Shown: piece by piece, positions 11,396 to 21,597 of the stretch
Position numbering within the stretch: the first letter of the stretch is position 1
Layout of the letters: each line of letters opens with the position of its first letter
Source of the DNA: Elgaria multicarinata webbii
Taxonomy: Eukaryota; Chordata; Lepidosauria; Squamata; Anguidae
Direction of reading: 5' to 3'
NCBI RefSeq assembly: GCF_023053635.1
Contig: NC_086183.1
Coordinates: 31,973,501-32,037,500 of the forward strand
DNA: 64,000 bases
Program-made: the position numbers and the translations under genes
Notes under the pieces: generated by a model
Told to the model about the DNA's origin: nothing
Seen by the model: the letters and a program-made list of their open reading frames with translations, nothing else
Databases searched by the model: none

Positions 11396-13627
11396 AATCG
11401 CTGTACAACCTACTCATTATGCAGGAAGACAACTTCATGCCAGAGTCTGCCCCATTGGCCCGTTTGCTTGGTGGCGCCATATTGATTTTTCACCTCCACC
11501 CCCAAATGGCTTCAGCTGCAGTTGAGCCCCTATGAAATAGGTATCATGGGAGGGTCTGCAGTTGCAAACTTTGAGACTTCCCCGCTGCCGTCTCTTCCCC
11601 GGTATATTTTGTCAGTTCCTTTCACTTCTGTTGAAAACACCACTTTGTCAAGGGCCTAATTGTTCCCTCTGCTCCGTGTTTTTGCTGCTCCACTTCTTTC
11701 AGCTCCACACCACCACCCCGTCTCCTGCCAGACCCTCGCCATCTCTCCACACTTGGCAGTCCCCTCTCTGCGTCCTCGTTCCCTGTCTCTCAACATCTGG
11801 GCAGCTGGAGCGGCTTGCCTCGGTTCCCCTTTGGCTTGGATCAGTTTCCTGACAAAAATTGTTTAAAAGGCGGCAGGCTTCCCCCCGCTGCGACTACTGC
11901 CCTGATACCTGAGGGCTACCCAAGGGCCAGAGACAACCGTTAACGTTCTTTATTTTTGCCATTAGCACAACAAAAATGGAGGGAAAATTTCTCCTCAGCA
12001 ACTGTTCCTATTTATCATATGTTGTCTCGGTGATGGCCCTGTACCGGCCGCACGGTGTGATGCGGGAGACTTTCAACAGACAGAGAGTTATGGGTGCATA
12101 TAAGAGGCCTGGTTCTGAGCCCCACCCGTAGCATTATGGCCCTTTATTGTCTGGGGCCCCAATCTGTGGTGGGAGGCTTCTAGGCCCCATTATGTCCCAT
12201 TGGAAGTAGGATAGATGTTGTGGAGGATTGACCTCGTTTCAAATTCCTGGCATTTCATCCAGACTTCAAAATGGGGACCAAAAAAATAAAGGTTCCCTTG
12301 AATTTGACAACCGATGCAGGGCCTTCCAGAGTTTAGCCTCAGTGCTATTACACAACCATTTCTATTTTCAGGTGGGATGTGACAAGACAATTTAGTGTAA
12401 CTAGTTTGTTTAACATTTGTAAGTATCTTGACTGCTCTTTGCTGTGTCCCCAAACCCTTTTACAGCACTACCATTATGGGCTGCCATGCCTCAGATGAGC
12501 TTCAGGCGTGGCCAAGGAACAAGCTCCCCAATCTTCCTTTATGATGAATGCCTTCCTCTTCAAAACAGACAGATTCTCCCAGGCCATGATATATTTTCGA
12601 CTTAATGCAGACAAAGGTCCCGAAAACCTCAAGCATCTGTACAAAGGACAAAGACGTGGCAATAACCTCTATTGATGCCCCCACCCCAACCAGTCTGGTC
12701 TATTATGAGCAGCGCAGGCCTTTCCATTCCTTAAACACAAAGGGATGAAACCTGTTTGGCAACTGGTTCTGTTTGCCCAGACAAAAGGTGCCCGGTTGCC
12801 AAGAAGCAAAGGCGATGACAAAGAGACCTGGGCGTTCAATCCACTTCTTCTTTTTTTAAAAAAGGTTTGTGATCAGTGTTGCTACTTGTACAAGAGTTCT
12901 CATACATCACGTACGAGAATCAAGGGCTCTCTGGACAAGGGACGTGGAACTCCTGTAACCCAAATATACAAGAATTCTGGGTGCAGCACCAGTGCACTGA
13001 CTCTATGCATACTTCCCTGGAAGAAGAAAAAAAATGCATATTTATGTATGTACACTTAGTACATTTGTATCCTGTCTTCCTTCCATGATGGAATCCAAGG
13101 CGGTGTTTGTGGGGTTCTCAGGCTGTCTCCCATCCAGGCACTAAAGAAACCCAGACCTGCTTCGCTTGAGCATACAAACAGGATTCACTTCTACATGAAC
13201 ACACGAAGGATTGTCCTCCCTCATAAAAACACCAACTTCAGCTAATTGTAGGGGGAAAAGATTCCTTCTCTCTCTCTTCTTTGCACACTTCCTTGAGGGA
13301 AGCCCCATTGAACTTAGAGAGATTTGCTTCTGCGTAACCACACAAAGGATCTGGTTGCACATTCATCTATGTGAATTCTAGGCGGCACCATTGTGGGAGC
13401 CGAGTTGCAAAGGCTGGGGGTTTGTTCCCCCCCGCCCCACCCTGGCAAGAGAACAGACGTGGAGAAGAGAAGTGGGAAACCCTACACTCCTTTCAACCCT
13501 GCTAGGGAGGGAGGGGGCAGCTGCTATGTTGCAAGAGGAGGCTACGGTTTCTCTCCTTCCCCTCCGCGTAAGAGGATTTCGAGCAAAAGGAGGGTATCGT
13601 CGTTCGAGGATTCCAAAATGGTATAAA
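11394..13627. other. intergenic, no gene recognised
   Basis: Short ORFs on both strands show no family resemblance. The composition moves from AT-rich to mixed. No element with clear ends was found. Confidence 0.4.
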
Positions 13628-13848
13628 AGGGAGCGAGGCTTTGTAGCTCGGTGGTACAGCACCTGGTTTGCATGCTGAAAGTCCCTTGACGTCTTGGTGT
13701 CTCCATTTAGAAATAGCCACTGGAAGCAGGTAAAAGACTCTTGCCTGCTGGGGGAACTTGGAGAGCTGCTGCCAGTTTGGGTATGCATTACTAAGCTGCA
13801 TGGTGGACCGACAGCCTGACTTTGCAGAAGGCACCTGCCTATGTTCAA
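13628..13848 (+). mobile_element. tRNA-derived SINE, diverged
   Basis: The head TAGCTCGGTGGTACAGCACC resembles a tRNA A-box region (TRGCTCAGTGGTAGAGCA). A body follows with GAGAGCTGCTGCCAGT and an end in CACCTGCCTATGTTC. Better-kept relatives lie at 42055-42243 and, reversed, at 54598-54956. Confidence 0.6.
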
Positions 13849-14196
13849 TGGACGTGAACACAGACAGTGCTACGTTGGTGCTGCTGAGTGTAACTGCTGC
13901 TGACGTAGATGGCGCGTCTGTTCCTAAAGCCTCCAAAATGGAACGCTGCACCCTTTGGCTATTGTTAGAGACCTGACAGTTGTCCTGCAGAAGTCGGCCT
14001 CTTCTACAACATTGTTAGAAAGCTGCAGTTGGTTCAGGACATGGCAAATTGCCTCTGGAAGGGAACACAGTCTGTTGGGAGCAGCCATGGCACACTGATG
14101 CCTAGTCTTGTTTAACTCTGTGCCGCGTGAGGAAGTACTTCCTTTTATCTGTACTTCCTAAATCTCCAACCTCAGCTCTTTAATGCCCTCTCAGAA

Positions 14197-15200
14197 GAAC
14201 GTAAGAAGAGTCCTGCTGGATCAGAGGGATCTACACTACTGCTTTAAAGCGCTTTATAACAGTTTTGACAACTGTTTAGGCCCAGGACACACTGCATATA
14301 CAGGTTTCAAAACGTTTTCAAAGTGCTTTAAAGCGCTTTAAAAGCAGTAGTGTAGATCCCCCCCCCCAAGTCCAACTAGTCCAGCATCTGTTCCCACAGT
14401 GGCCAACCAGCTGCCCACGGGAAACTCACAAGCAGGACATGAGTGCAACAGCACCCTCCTCCCCATGTTCCCCAGCAATTGGTGTACATAGGCTTACGGC
14501 TTCTGATACTGGAGGTAACATATAGTCACCAGGACTAATAGCCATCAATAGCATTATCCTACACGAATTTGTCCAATCCCTTTTAGAGCCATCCAAATTA
14601 GTAACCATCACTACACCTTGTGGAAGTGAATTCCATAGTTTAACTATGTGCTGTGTGAAGAAGTTCTTCCTTTTATCTGTCCTGAATCTCCCTCTAATCA
14701 GCTTCCTGGGATGACCCTGGGTTCTAGTATTAGGAGAGAGGAAGAAAAATGTCTCTCTATACAATTTCTCCACACCATGCATCATTTTGTACACCATTTA
14801 CTCACATTTTGTTCTAAGCTACAGTTCAAGATGTTGTAACCCTTCCTTAGTGGGGAGTTGCTCCAGGCCATTGGTCATTTTACTCGCCCTTTCCCCAACT
14901 TTACAATTTCCTGTTTGAGGTGCGCTGATCAGAACTGTACATAATATTCTAAGTGGTCACACCACAGATTTGTATAAGGGCGGCATGATTTTGGCCGTTT
15001 CAGTTTTGATTCCTTTCCTAATTATACCTAACATAGAATTTGCCTTTTCCACACAGCAGCCCCAGACTGGGTCAACGTTTTCACCGAGCTTTCCACCACA
15101 ATGCCAAGATCTCTTTCATGATCAGTCACCACTAGTTCAGATCCCATCAGCGTTTACATGAAGTTTGGATGTTTTGCTCCAACTTACATCACTTTACCAA
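14197..15200 (-). mobile_element. CR1/L3-like LINE 3' part, interrupted by a MITE
   Basis: On the minus strand the block encodes a LINE C-terminal segment (GRFRTDKRKNFFTQHIVKLWNSLP at about 14610-14700), typical of CR1-group ORF2 ends. The terminal 3' sequence, complement of GGATCAGACCAAGG...CTAGTCCAGCA, is split by a small palindromic element at 14227-14359. The same 3' end occurs at 53036-53345. Confidence 0.7.
14227..14359. mobile_element. small palindromic MITE nested in a LINE
   Basis: Inverted ends GGATCTACACTACTGCTTT and AAAGCAGTAGTGTAGATCC flank about 95 bases containing AAAGCGCTTT motifs. It sits inside the LINE 3' end, so it is younger than that LINE copy. No clear target duplication is seen because the right flank has become a C tract. 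Confidence 0.75.
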
Positions 15201-15204
15201 TCCA

Positions 15205-15846
15205 AATATGAGCCAGCAGTGCGATGTGGCTGCAAGAAAGGCAAATGCTCTTTTGGGCTGCATTAATAGAAGTATAGCTTCCAAATCGCATGAAGTACTG
15301 GTTCCTCTCTATTCGGACCTGGTTAGGCCTCATCTGAAGTATTGTGTCCAGTTCTGGGCTCACAATTCAAGAAGGACGCAGACAAGCTGGAGCGTGTTCA
15401 GAGGAGGGCAACCAGGATGATCAGGGGTCTGGAAACAAAGCCCTATGGAGAGAGACTGAAAGAACTGGGCAGGTTTAGACTGGAGAAGAGGAGATTGAGG
15501 GGAGACATGAGAGCACTCTTCAAATACTTGAAAGATTGTCACACAGGGGAGGGCCAGGATCTCTTCTCAATTATCCCAGAGTGCAGGACACGGAATAACA
15601 GGCTCAAGTGACAGGAAGCCAGATTCCAGCTGGACATCAGGAAAAACTTCCTGATTGTTAGAGCAGTACGAGAATGGAACCAGTTACCTAGGAAGGTTGT
15701 GGGCTCTCCCACACTAGAAACCTTCAAGAGGCAGCTGGACAACCATCTGTAAGGAATGCTTTAGGGTGGATTCCTGCATTGAGTAGGGGGTTGGACTCGA
15801 TGGCCTTATAGGCCCCTTCCAACTCTACTATTCTATGATTCTATGA
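15205..15846 (+). mobile_element. CR1 LINE, 5'-truncated 3' end
   Basis: Contains ORF2 C-terminal coding remnants (ARKANALLGCINRSIASKS; HLKYCVQFWA; RRATRMIRGLE; RRLRGDMRALFKYLK) followed by the classical CR1 3' end TTGGACTCGATGGCCTTATA and ATTCTATGATTCTATGA. The frames are broken, so this copy is dead. It lies directly beyond the opposite-strand LINE at 14197-15200. Confidence 0.85.
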
Positions 15847-15854
15847 AAGGAAAC

Positions 15855-15965
15855 CAAGGGCACAATCCCATATACGTTTAGGCAGAGGGGGAAATGTCCT
15901 ACAGCTCCCAGCATTTCCCAGCCAACCAGTCTAAACATGCATGAGATTGTGCCCTATACCAGGAA
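15855..15965. mobile_element. diverged foldback MITE (CTACAGCTCCCAGC family)
   Basis: Inverted halves around CTACAGCTCCCAGCATTTCC with outer ends GTTTAGGCAG and CTAAACATGC. It is a diverged copy of the element at 18150-18282. Confidence 0.5.
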
Positions 15966-16381
15966 ACCAATGGAATTTCCCACTACTTGGGGAAATGGTG
16001 AGCATGGAAAAAACACTTGGACAAGGGACGTTTTGGACCACTAAACAACCCCCTGGCTCCAATGACTCCCTGTCCTTGTCACAGACCGCAGAAAGGTTTT
16101 CTTCTGCTGCTCACCATAGCAATTTCCTCTCATCCAGCTACACCCCAAGGAGCAATCATTCAACCTCACCAGTCCTGCTGGGGTTGGTTACTGATTTCTG
16201 CTAAAGGGCCTGCTTTCAGCAACCTCATTAGTTAAGTGAAAAGTCAAGAAAGGATCCAGCTGCCTCCTGGCCACCTGGTGAAAATGGACAGGATTTATCC
16301 ATCAACAAGATATTCCCATAAACAGGGCACCTGAATTGCAGCCTGCTTGTGGGCGTAAAGCAAGACCAAGACATACGTAGG

Positions 16382-17090
16382 CAGGGCTGGTGCCAGACTA
16401 TTTTGCGCTCTAGGCAAGTGAGCTGCTTTCACCCCACCCCCACCCCAGTGTACCTGGGTGCGGGGTGCCATCTCGCCCGCCCAGCCGAAGCGAAGCCAGG
16501 ACGCTGGGGTGGGGGCGCAGGTGGGGTGGCTTCGGATTGGCGCACTCAGACGGAAGCCGCTCTGGGAGAGCAACTTCTGGGCACGCTGTTGCGAAGCTAG
16601 GATGCTGGAGTGGGAGAGGAGGCAGGCATGGCTTCGCTTTGCTTCAGCTGGGTGGGTGCCCAGCCGAAGTGAAGCCAGGATGCTGGAGTGGGGGAGGGGG
16701 CAGGCATGGCTTCGCTTCGGCTGGGTGGGTGCCCAGCCGAAGTGAAGCCAGGATGCTGGAGTGGGAGGGGCGGGGGGGGGGCTTCGGATTGGCGCACCCA
16801 GCCGGAAGCTGCTCTGGGAGAGCGACTTCCGGGCACGCTGTTACGAAGCCAGGATGCTGGAGTGGGAGAGGAGGCAGGCATGGCTTCGCTTTGCTTCAGC
16901 TGGGTGGGCGCCCAGCCGAAGTGAAGCCAGGATGCTGGAGTGGGTGGTGGTGGCTTCGGAACGGCGCACCTGGAAGCCGCCTTCTCAGAGCGCTGTGGGA
17001 GAGCGGCTTCCGGGTGCGGCTTTCGGTGCCCCCCTTACCTTGGCGCTCTAGGCAGCCGTCTAAGTGGCCTCTATGGTAGCGCCGGCCCTG
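16382..17090. mobile_element. non-autonomous hAT element with internal tandem repeats
   Basis: Ends are CAGGGCTGGTGCC (16382) and GGCGCCGGCCCTG-like GCGCCGGCCCTG (ending 17090), a hAT-type inverted terminal repeat. The flanks 16374-16381 (TACGTAGG) and 17091-17098 (TAAGTAGG) form an 8-bp target duplication with one mismatch. The interior is a GC-rich minisatellite; the marker GGATGCTGG recurs at 16600, 16678, 16751, 16852 and 16930, so units are about 73-101 bp. Long frames through it are repeat artefacts. Confidence 0.85.
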
Positions 17091-17104
17091 TAAGTAGGGC
17101 TGAG

Positions 17105-17215
17105 GGATGGATCCAGGCAATGCTTTTTGCACCAGATTCATTGTCCAAAACAAGTTCATGGCTGGCTGGGAATTGTAGTACTTTTTTCTGTCTAAACACG
17201 CATAGGATTGAGCCT
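17105..17215. mobile_element. half of a foldback MITE (TAGTACTTTTTTCTGTCTAA family)
   Basis: GGCTGGCTGGGAATTGTAGTACTTTTTTC then CTAAACACGCATAGGATTG matches the right half of the 18150-18282 element. Only the right side is well kept. Confidence 0.45.
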
Positions 17216-17607
17216 TAATTGGGTAATTATGTTAAGAGAGAAGAGTATTTAGTCGGATAATTTTATGGAATATGGTGGCCTTGTGTTCTAGAAAAGTCTT
17301 GAGGAAAAATGCACTTGCGTAAATGTATTGATGCACAGCTGGATAGTGTGTGGATTAATTTGATTTGACAAATGTTGATGGGTTATTTGTGTATTAAGAA
17401 AATATAGGGGAAAGTTCAGAAAAATATTAATTTGAAAATTTATAAACGTTGTAAATTTACCCCTGCCTTGCTCGGTAGAAAAACTAAATATATGAGCAGC
17501 ATACTTCAGCTGTGATACAGTCCCAGTTTTGAAGGAAAAGGGGTTTTTCAGTAGGATGCGGTTTTAGCTACATGTGGATAAGGTCCCTTTTCTCTGGTTT
17601 CAATGTA

Positions 17608-17700
17608 GCAACAAAAAGCCTTCCTCAACCTGTTTCCCTCTCGATGTGTTGGACTACAATTCCCATCGTTCCCAGTCACCATCAGGTTGCGGAAAGCTGA
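17608..17700 (+). mobile_element. foldback repeat fragment (TTGGACTACAATTCCCAT family)
   Basis: CCTTCCTCAACCTG then GATGTGTTGGACTACAATTCCCATCG is the left half of the element seen complete at 51838-51975. Confidence 0.55.
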
Positions 17701-18149
17701 GCAGTGAAGCAACAATGCCCTCTGGTGGGCAATGTTAGTATATTCCTTCGAGGCTCTCACACTGAAGTGCGCCAGTACATATCAGAGGAGGGAGTTTGTT
17801 CTCCCCTGGGTTTGGAAAGTCAAATGTGGATCTGGGACTATGTTGTATCAGGAACAACTCTTTCACAAATCAGTTTTAGGCAAACTTTCAGGCATTTCGG
17901 TCCACACCTTCTGAGCTTCAGGATTCTTCGCAGGAACAGCAGCAGATGGAGAAGAATTTCCTTTGCCGTTGCTAATTTGGTTCAGGGCCTTTTTCTAAGT
18001 GAAGCCACCAGGGTGCAGTGAATAAAGACTTGGCCTGGGGTGTTGGAGATTCTGGGTTTGAGATTTGCCTCTGGCAGGAATTTGTGGAGTCGCCATGGTC
18101 AAGTGACTGCCTTAGTTTCAGGGACCCATTGCATGAACTGAGGCTAAAA

Positions 18150-18282
18150 TTGTAATCTTATGCATGTTTAGACAGAAAAAACACAGCCTACAGCTCCCCA
18201 CGTGCTCCAACTATCCATGGCTGGCTGGGCATGCGGGGAGTTGTAGGACTTTTTTTCTATCTAAACATGCATAGGTTTCCAC
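18150..18282. mobile_element. foldback MITE with CATGTTTAGACAGAAAAA ends
   Basis: Inverted halves: TATGCATGTTTAGACAGAAAAAA plus CCTACAGCTCCCCA on the left, and TGGGGAGTTGTAGGA plus TCTATCTAAACATGCATAGG (mirror) on the right. Partial copies lie at 15855, 17105 and about 54520. Confidence 0.65.
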
Positions 18283-18322
18283 CCTAAGTTGTGTTGCAAA
18301 AGTATATACAAAGAAGACTATA

Positions 18323-18674
18323 TCTATCTATATAAAACGCTTAGGTATGTTTCCGTAAAGGCTTCAGCTGACACAGGTTGCTAAGCAACAGTAACAACGT
18401 GTAACGTCAGCTGATACAGGTTGCTAAGCCCCTCGCCCGACTCCTCTGGGCTTTCCAAAGTAATCCTACCCCTCTTTCTGCCTCTTCGCTCCCCCCCCCC
18501 CCCCCCACGAAGGGGACAGCGCCACAGAGTGAGGCACGGCCGGGGCCCTTGGTGGCCAGGTGGGAGGCCGCTCGCCTGCTGCGAGCCCAGGCCCCGTCCT
18601 AATCCCATGTGAGCTGGGCGGGCGGCCCAAGGTTGATATGCTACAACGGCATATGTTACGCAGGGTACAGCTAG
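18323..18674 (+). mobile_element. Helitron-like non-autonomous element
   Basis: The block begins TCTATCTATATAAAACGC after an A and ends GGGTACAGCTAG before a T. This fits the Helitron pattern (5' TC, 3' CTAG, insertion between A and T, no duplication). The interior is GC-rich, with a repeated GGTTGCTAAGC segment at about 18376 and 18418 and a 15-base C run. No Rep/helicase coding is present. The 3' hairpin is not convincing. Confidence 0.5.
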
Positions 18675-19164
18675 TATATATAAATTGGTTTCCGCCCTTC
18701 ATGCATAAAATGGGGCTAAGCTGTCTTGCGGAAGCCTATACAAAGAAGAACTATATATCTAAATCCCTGGTGCAGAACCCCTTTCAGCCTGAGGGACAAA
18801 TTCAATTTCAGAAAAGCTCTCTGTGCCGGCATTCCAGGGGTGGGCGAACCCAAAGGGACATGACCAGAATGCCAGCATATTTCGGCTTAGCGCACTCACT
18901 GCCAGTAACTCAGCCTTAAGAGAGGCATTTCAAGGTTTTATAATTGGGGGGGTGGCGGCAACACAAGCCAGGAAAACACCAATCTGCAAGGGGGGTGGGA
19001 AGGGTGTGTGGCAAGGGTGCGTGGCCATCTCGGCCGGATCAGGACCCCAGGGCTGATGTTGGGCACCCCTGATGTCAAGAGATAGACAGCAGACTGTTTT
19101 TACAAGGGAGGAAGGGAAGAGTTTTTGTGGGTCCCGGGGCTGACGGGGAGGCATCTCGGGGTGA

Positions 19165-19345
19165 ACAACTCCTCCTTTTCATTTTATTCTCACAACAACC
19201 CTATGAGGTAGGTTAGGCTGAGAGTCAGTGACGTGCTTAAAGTCATCCACTGAGCTTCCATGGCCGAGTGGAGACTAGAACCTGGATCTCCGAGTCCCAG
19301 TCTAACTCTCTAACCACTACACCCCACTGGCTCCACATTAGAAGC
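19165..19345 (-). mobile_element. MIR-like CORE-SINE, antisense
   Basis: Shows TTTTATTCTCACAACAACCC, ATGAGGTAGGTTAGGCTGAG and a reversed tRNA-like end CTCTAACCACTAC, the standard layout of MIR/CORE-SINEs read backwards. Relatives lie at 29765, 30190, 35355, 44355 and 46535 (antisense) and at 30655 and 46110 (sense). Confidence 0.75.
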
Positions 19346-20235
19346 TGTAATTGTATGAGTTTCAGTCAATTGACTGATTGATTAAATTACCATAAATCTG
19401 CATGTAATCTGCATGTAGGTTAAAAACCTCCATGAACACCTTGCTTTCATAGATGCAGGGATGTGTTGCTTGTAGGCATCCTCTTAAAAGAGGCATTATT
19501 TCCTATGGGTGAGAGAAGGAGGAAGGCCTCTTTTAAGATGGTGCCTGGAATTTTTGCATTAAAATTAATAATTTTGACACAATCAATCTGCCACCCAATT
19601 AATCAGAGGCACATTTCTACTCAACTCAAAAGATTAAAGAATAAATGAAATGCTCCTATTTGGACACTGCAGCCCTATCATTAAGATGTAGGTTTGATAA
19701 ACTAAGGCATTGTGATTCGTTCAATAAGACGACAAATCAACAGAATTTCAAAGGGCGGCTCCGGTGTGAAACAGCTGAATTGGAACTAATAATGAAGTTT
19801 GATTCTATTTGTTTGGGTCTGAATGCAGACCATGGTTTCCTGTCCCACTACAAACATTAATTCACTCCGCCACGCTAAGATTATTTTGTCAGCACCAATT
19901 ACTGCTGTTGTGAATGCTTAAGTTCTAATTTAAAGAATAGTACTTTTCACATTTCATTGCCATCTAATCCCACATATTATCATTTCCCCCTTGTATGAGC
20001 TTTATCACACCAGTGTTATATTGTGCAATCACTGTGAATTGCATGCAAAGGACTCAGAAGTTTGCCACCTTAAAGCTGCTTTGATTGTACTCCCATGCAT
20101 CCTGCCTTAATTGGCCTACCCAGTTGAATTTTAAGATGCCTTTTTAATCGTGTGCTGCTTTTAATGACGCACTGGTTTCCAACATTTGAATTAGTTTTAT
20201 GTATTTTATGGTGTTTTTATTTGTGTTGAACGCTG
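19346..20235. promoter_or_regulatory. repeat-free block, candidate conserved non-coding element
   Basis: About 890 bases without simple repeats or interspersed elements, lying between a CORE-SINE and a Sauria SINE in an otherwise repeat-saturated stretch. It is rich in homeodomain-like cores (TAATTA, ATTAAT) and a CATTGTG SOX-like core near 19708, and no ORF looks real. An enhancer role for the FOXG-like gene or HIF3A is inference from composition and context only. Confidence 0.35.
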
Positions 20236-20239
20236 CCTC

Positions 20240-20971
20240 GATCCAGAGGGAGAGGCGGGTAGAGTTCGATCCCAGCGGAAGCTGGTTTCAGGCAGCCGGC
20301 TCAGGTCGACTCAGCCTTCCATCCTCCCGAGGTCGGTAAAATGAGTACCCAGTTATTATTATTATTTTTATTTATTTATGTATTTATTTATTTATTTATA
20401 TAGCACCATCAATGTACATGGTGCTGTACAGAGTAAAACAGTAAATAGCAAGACCCTGCCGCATAGGCTTACATTCTAATAAAATCATAGTAAAGCAATA
20501 AGGAGGGGAAGAGAATGCAAACAGGCACTGGGTAGGGTAAACAGGCACAGGGTAGGGTAAAACTAACAGTATAGAGTCCAAACAACATCAGGTTTTAAAA
20601 GCTTTAGGAAAAAGAAAAGTTTTTAGCTGAGCTTTAAAAGCTGCCATTGAACTTGTGGATCTCAGATGTTCTGGAAGAGCGTTCCAGGCGTAAGGGGCAG
20701 CAGAAGAAAATGGACGAAGCCGAGCAAGGGAAGTAGAGACCCTTGGGCAGGTGAGAAACATGGCATCAGAGGAGCGAAGAGCACGAGCGGGGGAATAGTG
20801 TGAGAGGAGAGATAGAGAGGAGAGGAGAGTTAGCTGGGGGAAAGGTAATAACGGCCGGGGAAGGCAAACCACCCCGCTATAAGGCCTGCGAAGAAAACGT
20901 CAGCGAAAGCTGGCGTCCCTCCAAGAGTCAGTAATGACTCAGTGCTTGTACGATAGGTTCCTTTCCTTTCC

Positions 20972-20972
<1 letters not shown>
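20240..20972 (+). mobile_element. Sauria SINE split by a LINE insertion
   Basis: The left part (20240-20355) carries GTTCGATCCCAGCGGAAGC (B-box side) and GGTCGGTAAAATGAGTACCC. The right part (about 20832-20972) carries TAGCTGGGGGAAAGG, GGCAAACCACCCCG and the BovB-like AGTCAGTAATGACTC end. Joined around an AGTTA duplication, they match the uninterrupted copy at 53510-53811. Sauria SINEs are specific to squamate reptiles. Confidence 0.9.
20356..20831 (-). mobile_element. L2-type LINE 3' end nested in the Sauria SINE
   Basis: Minus-strand copy of the family at 2965 and 35750. It includes a 94-codon open C-terminal piece (20588-20872) with LARLRPFSSAAPYAWNALPE and LKTFLFPKAF motifs, and an A/T-rich tail at 20356-20400. 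A roughly 5-bp AGTTA flank duplication marks the insertion. Confidence 0.85.

Positions 20973-21029
<57 letters not shown>
20972..21029. repeat. (ATT)n microsatellite
   Basis: Trinucleotide run just after the SINE 3' end, probably grown from its tail. Confidence 0.95.
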
Positions 21030-21419
21030 GTGCAATAAAGCAAAAAGATTCGCTATATTTAGCCCCTACTTTTTGAGCGTATCTTCGGAGCCGGCGCTGA
21101 GGTGCCGGAGCAGGATTTTAAACAAATGCTCTCATCTGTGTAAGCATTAAAGATAAAGACAACAAAATTGGCACAGTAATAGATATTAGGGAGAGCTTTA
21201 AGCATATCGAATTTGAATTGAATTGGCTCATCCGTTGATTTTTTATGATTTTTTACATCCCCTCCCCCTTAAACTCACTTCCTGGTATGCAAAGGATCGC
21301 TGTCGCCCGGTAGCAAAAACAACAACTGCAAAAGCTTAGCGCTACGGGGATAATCCGAGGGAAGCAGGTACGTGGGGTGAAGCTCTATATCTACATAGCT
21401 GCCGACTAACGCTAACACT

Positions 21420-21540
21420 CCATGCATCTGACTGATCCACCGATGTTCATGCCATAATAAATTCTTTAGCATTGAAGGTGCCACAGGACACACTGTTGTT
21501 TCTGCTGCAACAGATAAATACGGCTATTCCTCTGGAAATC
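21420..21540 (+). mobile_element. Penelope-like retroelement remnant (tentative)
   Basis: CATGCATCTGACTGATCCACC, then CATGCCATAATAAATTCTTT, GGTGCCACAGGACACAC and GCAACAGATAAATACGGCTA, match from memory the terminal phrase of repeats common in reptile genomes that I associate with Penelope-like elements. The family name is tentative; that it is a dispersed repeat is more certain. The rest of 21030-21600 holds no gene. Confidence 0.45.
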
Positions 21541-21597
21541 GGAAAAACTTATTGTGTGTACACAGAGCTGAAACTACATCCATGGTTCTTATGCACT

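Noticed and set aside
11268-11535. Frames rich in Tyr-Ile repeats on both strands
   Set aside because: They are translations of the (AT)n microsatellite.
13628-13700. Functional tRNA gene
   Set aside because: Only an A-box-like piece is present and the stems do not close. It is a diverged SINE head.
16465-17079. 204-codon frame
   Set aside because: It lies wholly in the minisatellite inside the hAT element, and several frames are open there because of the repeats.
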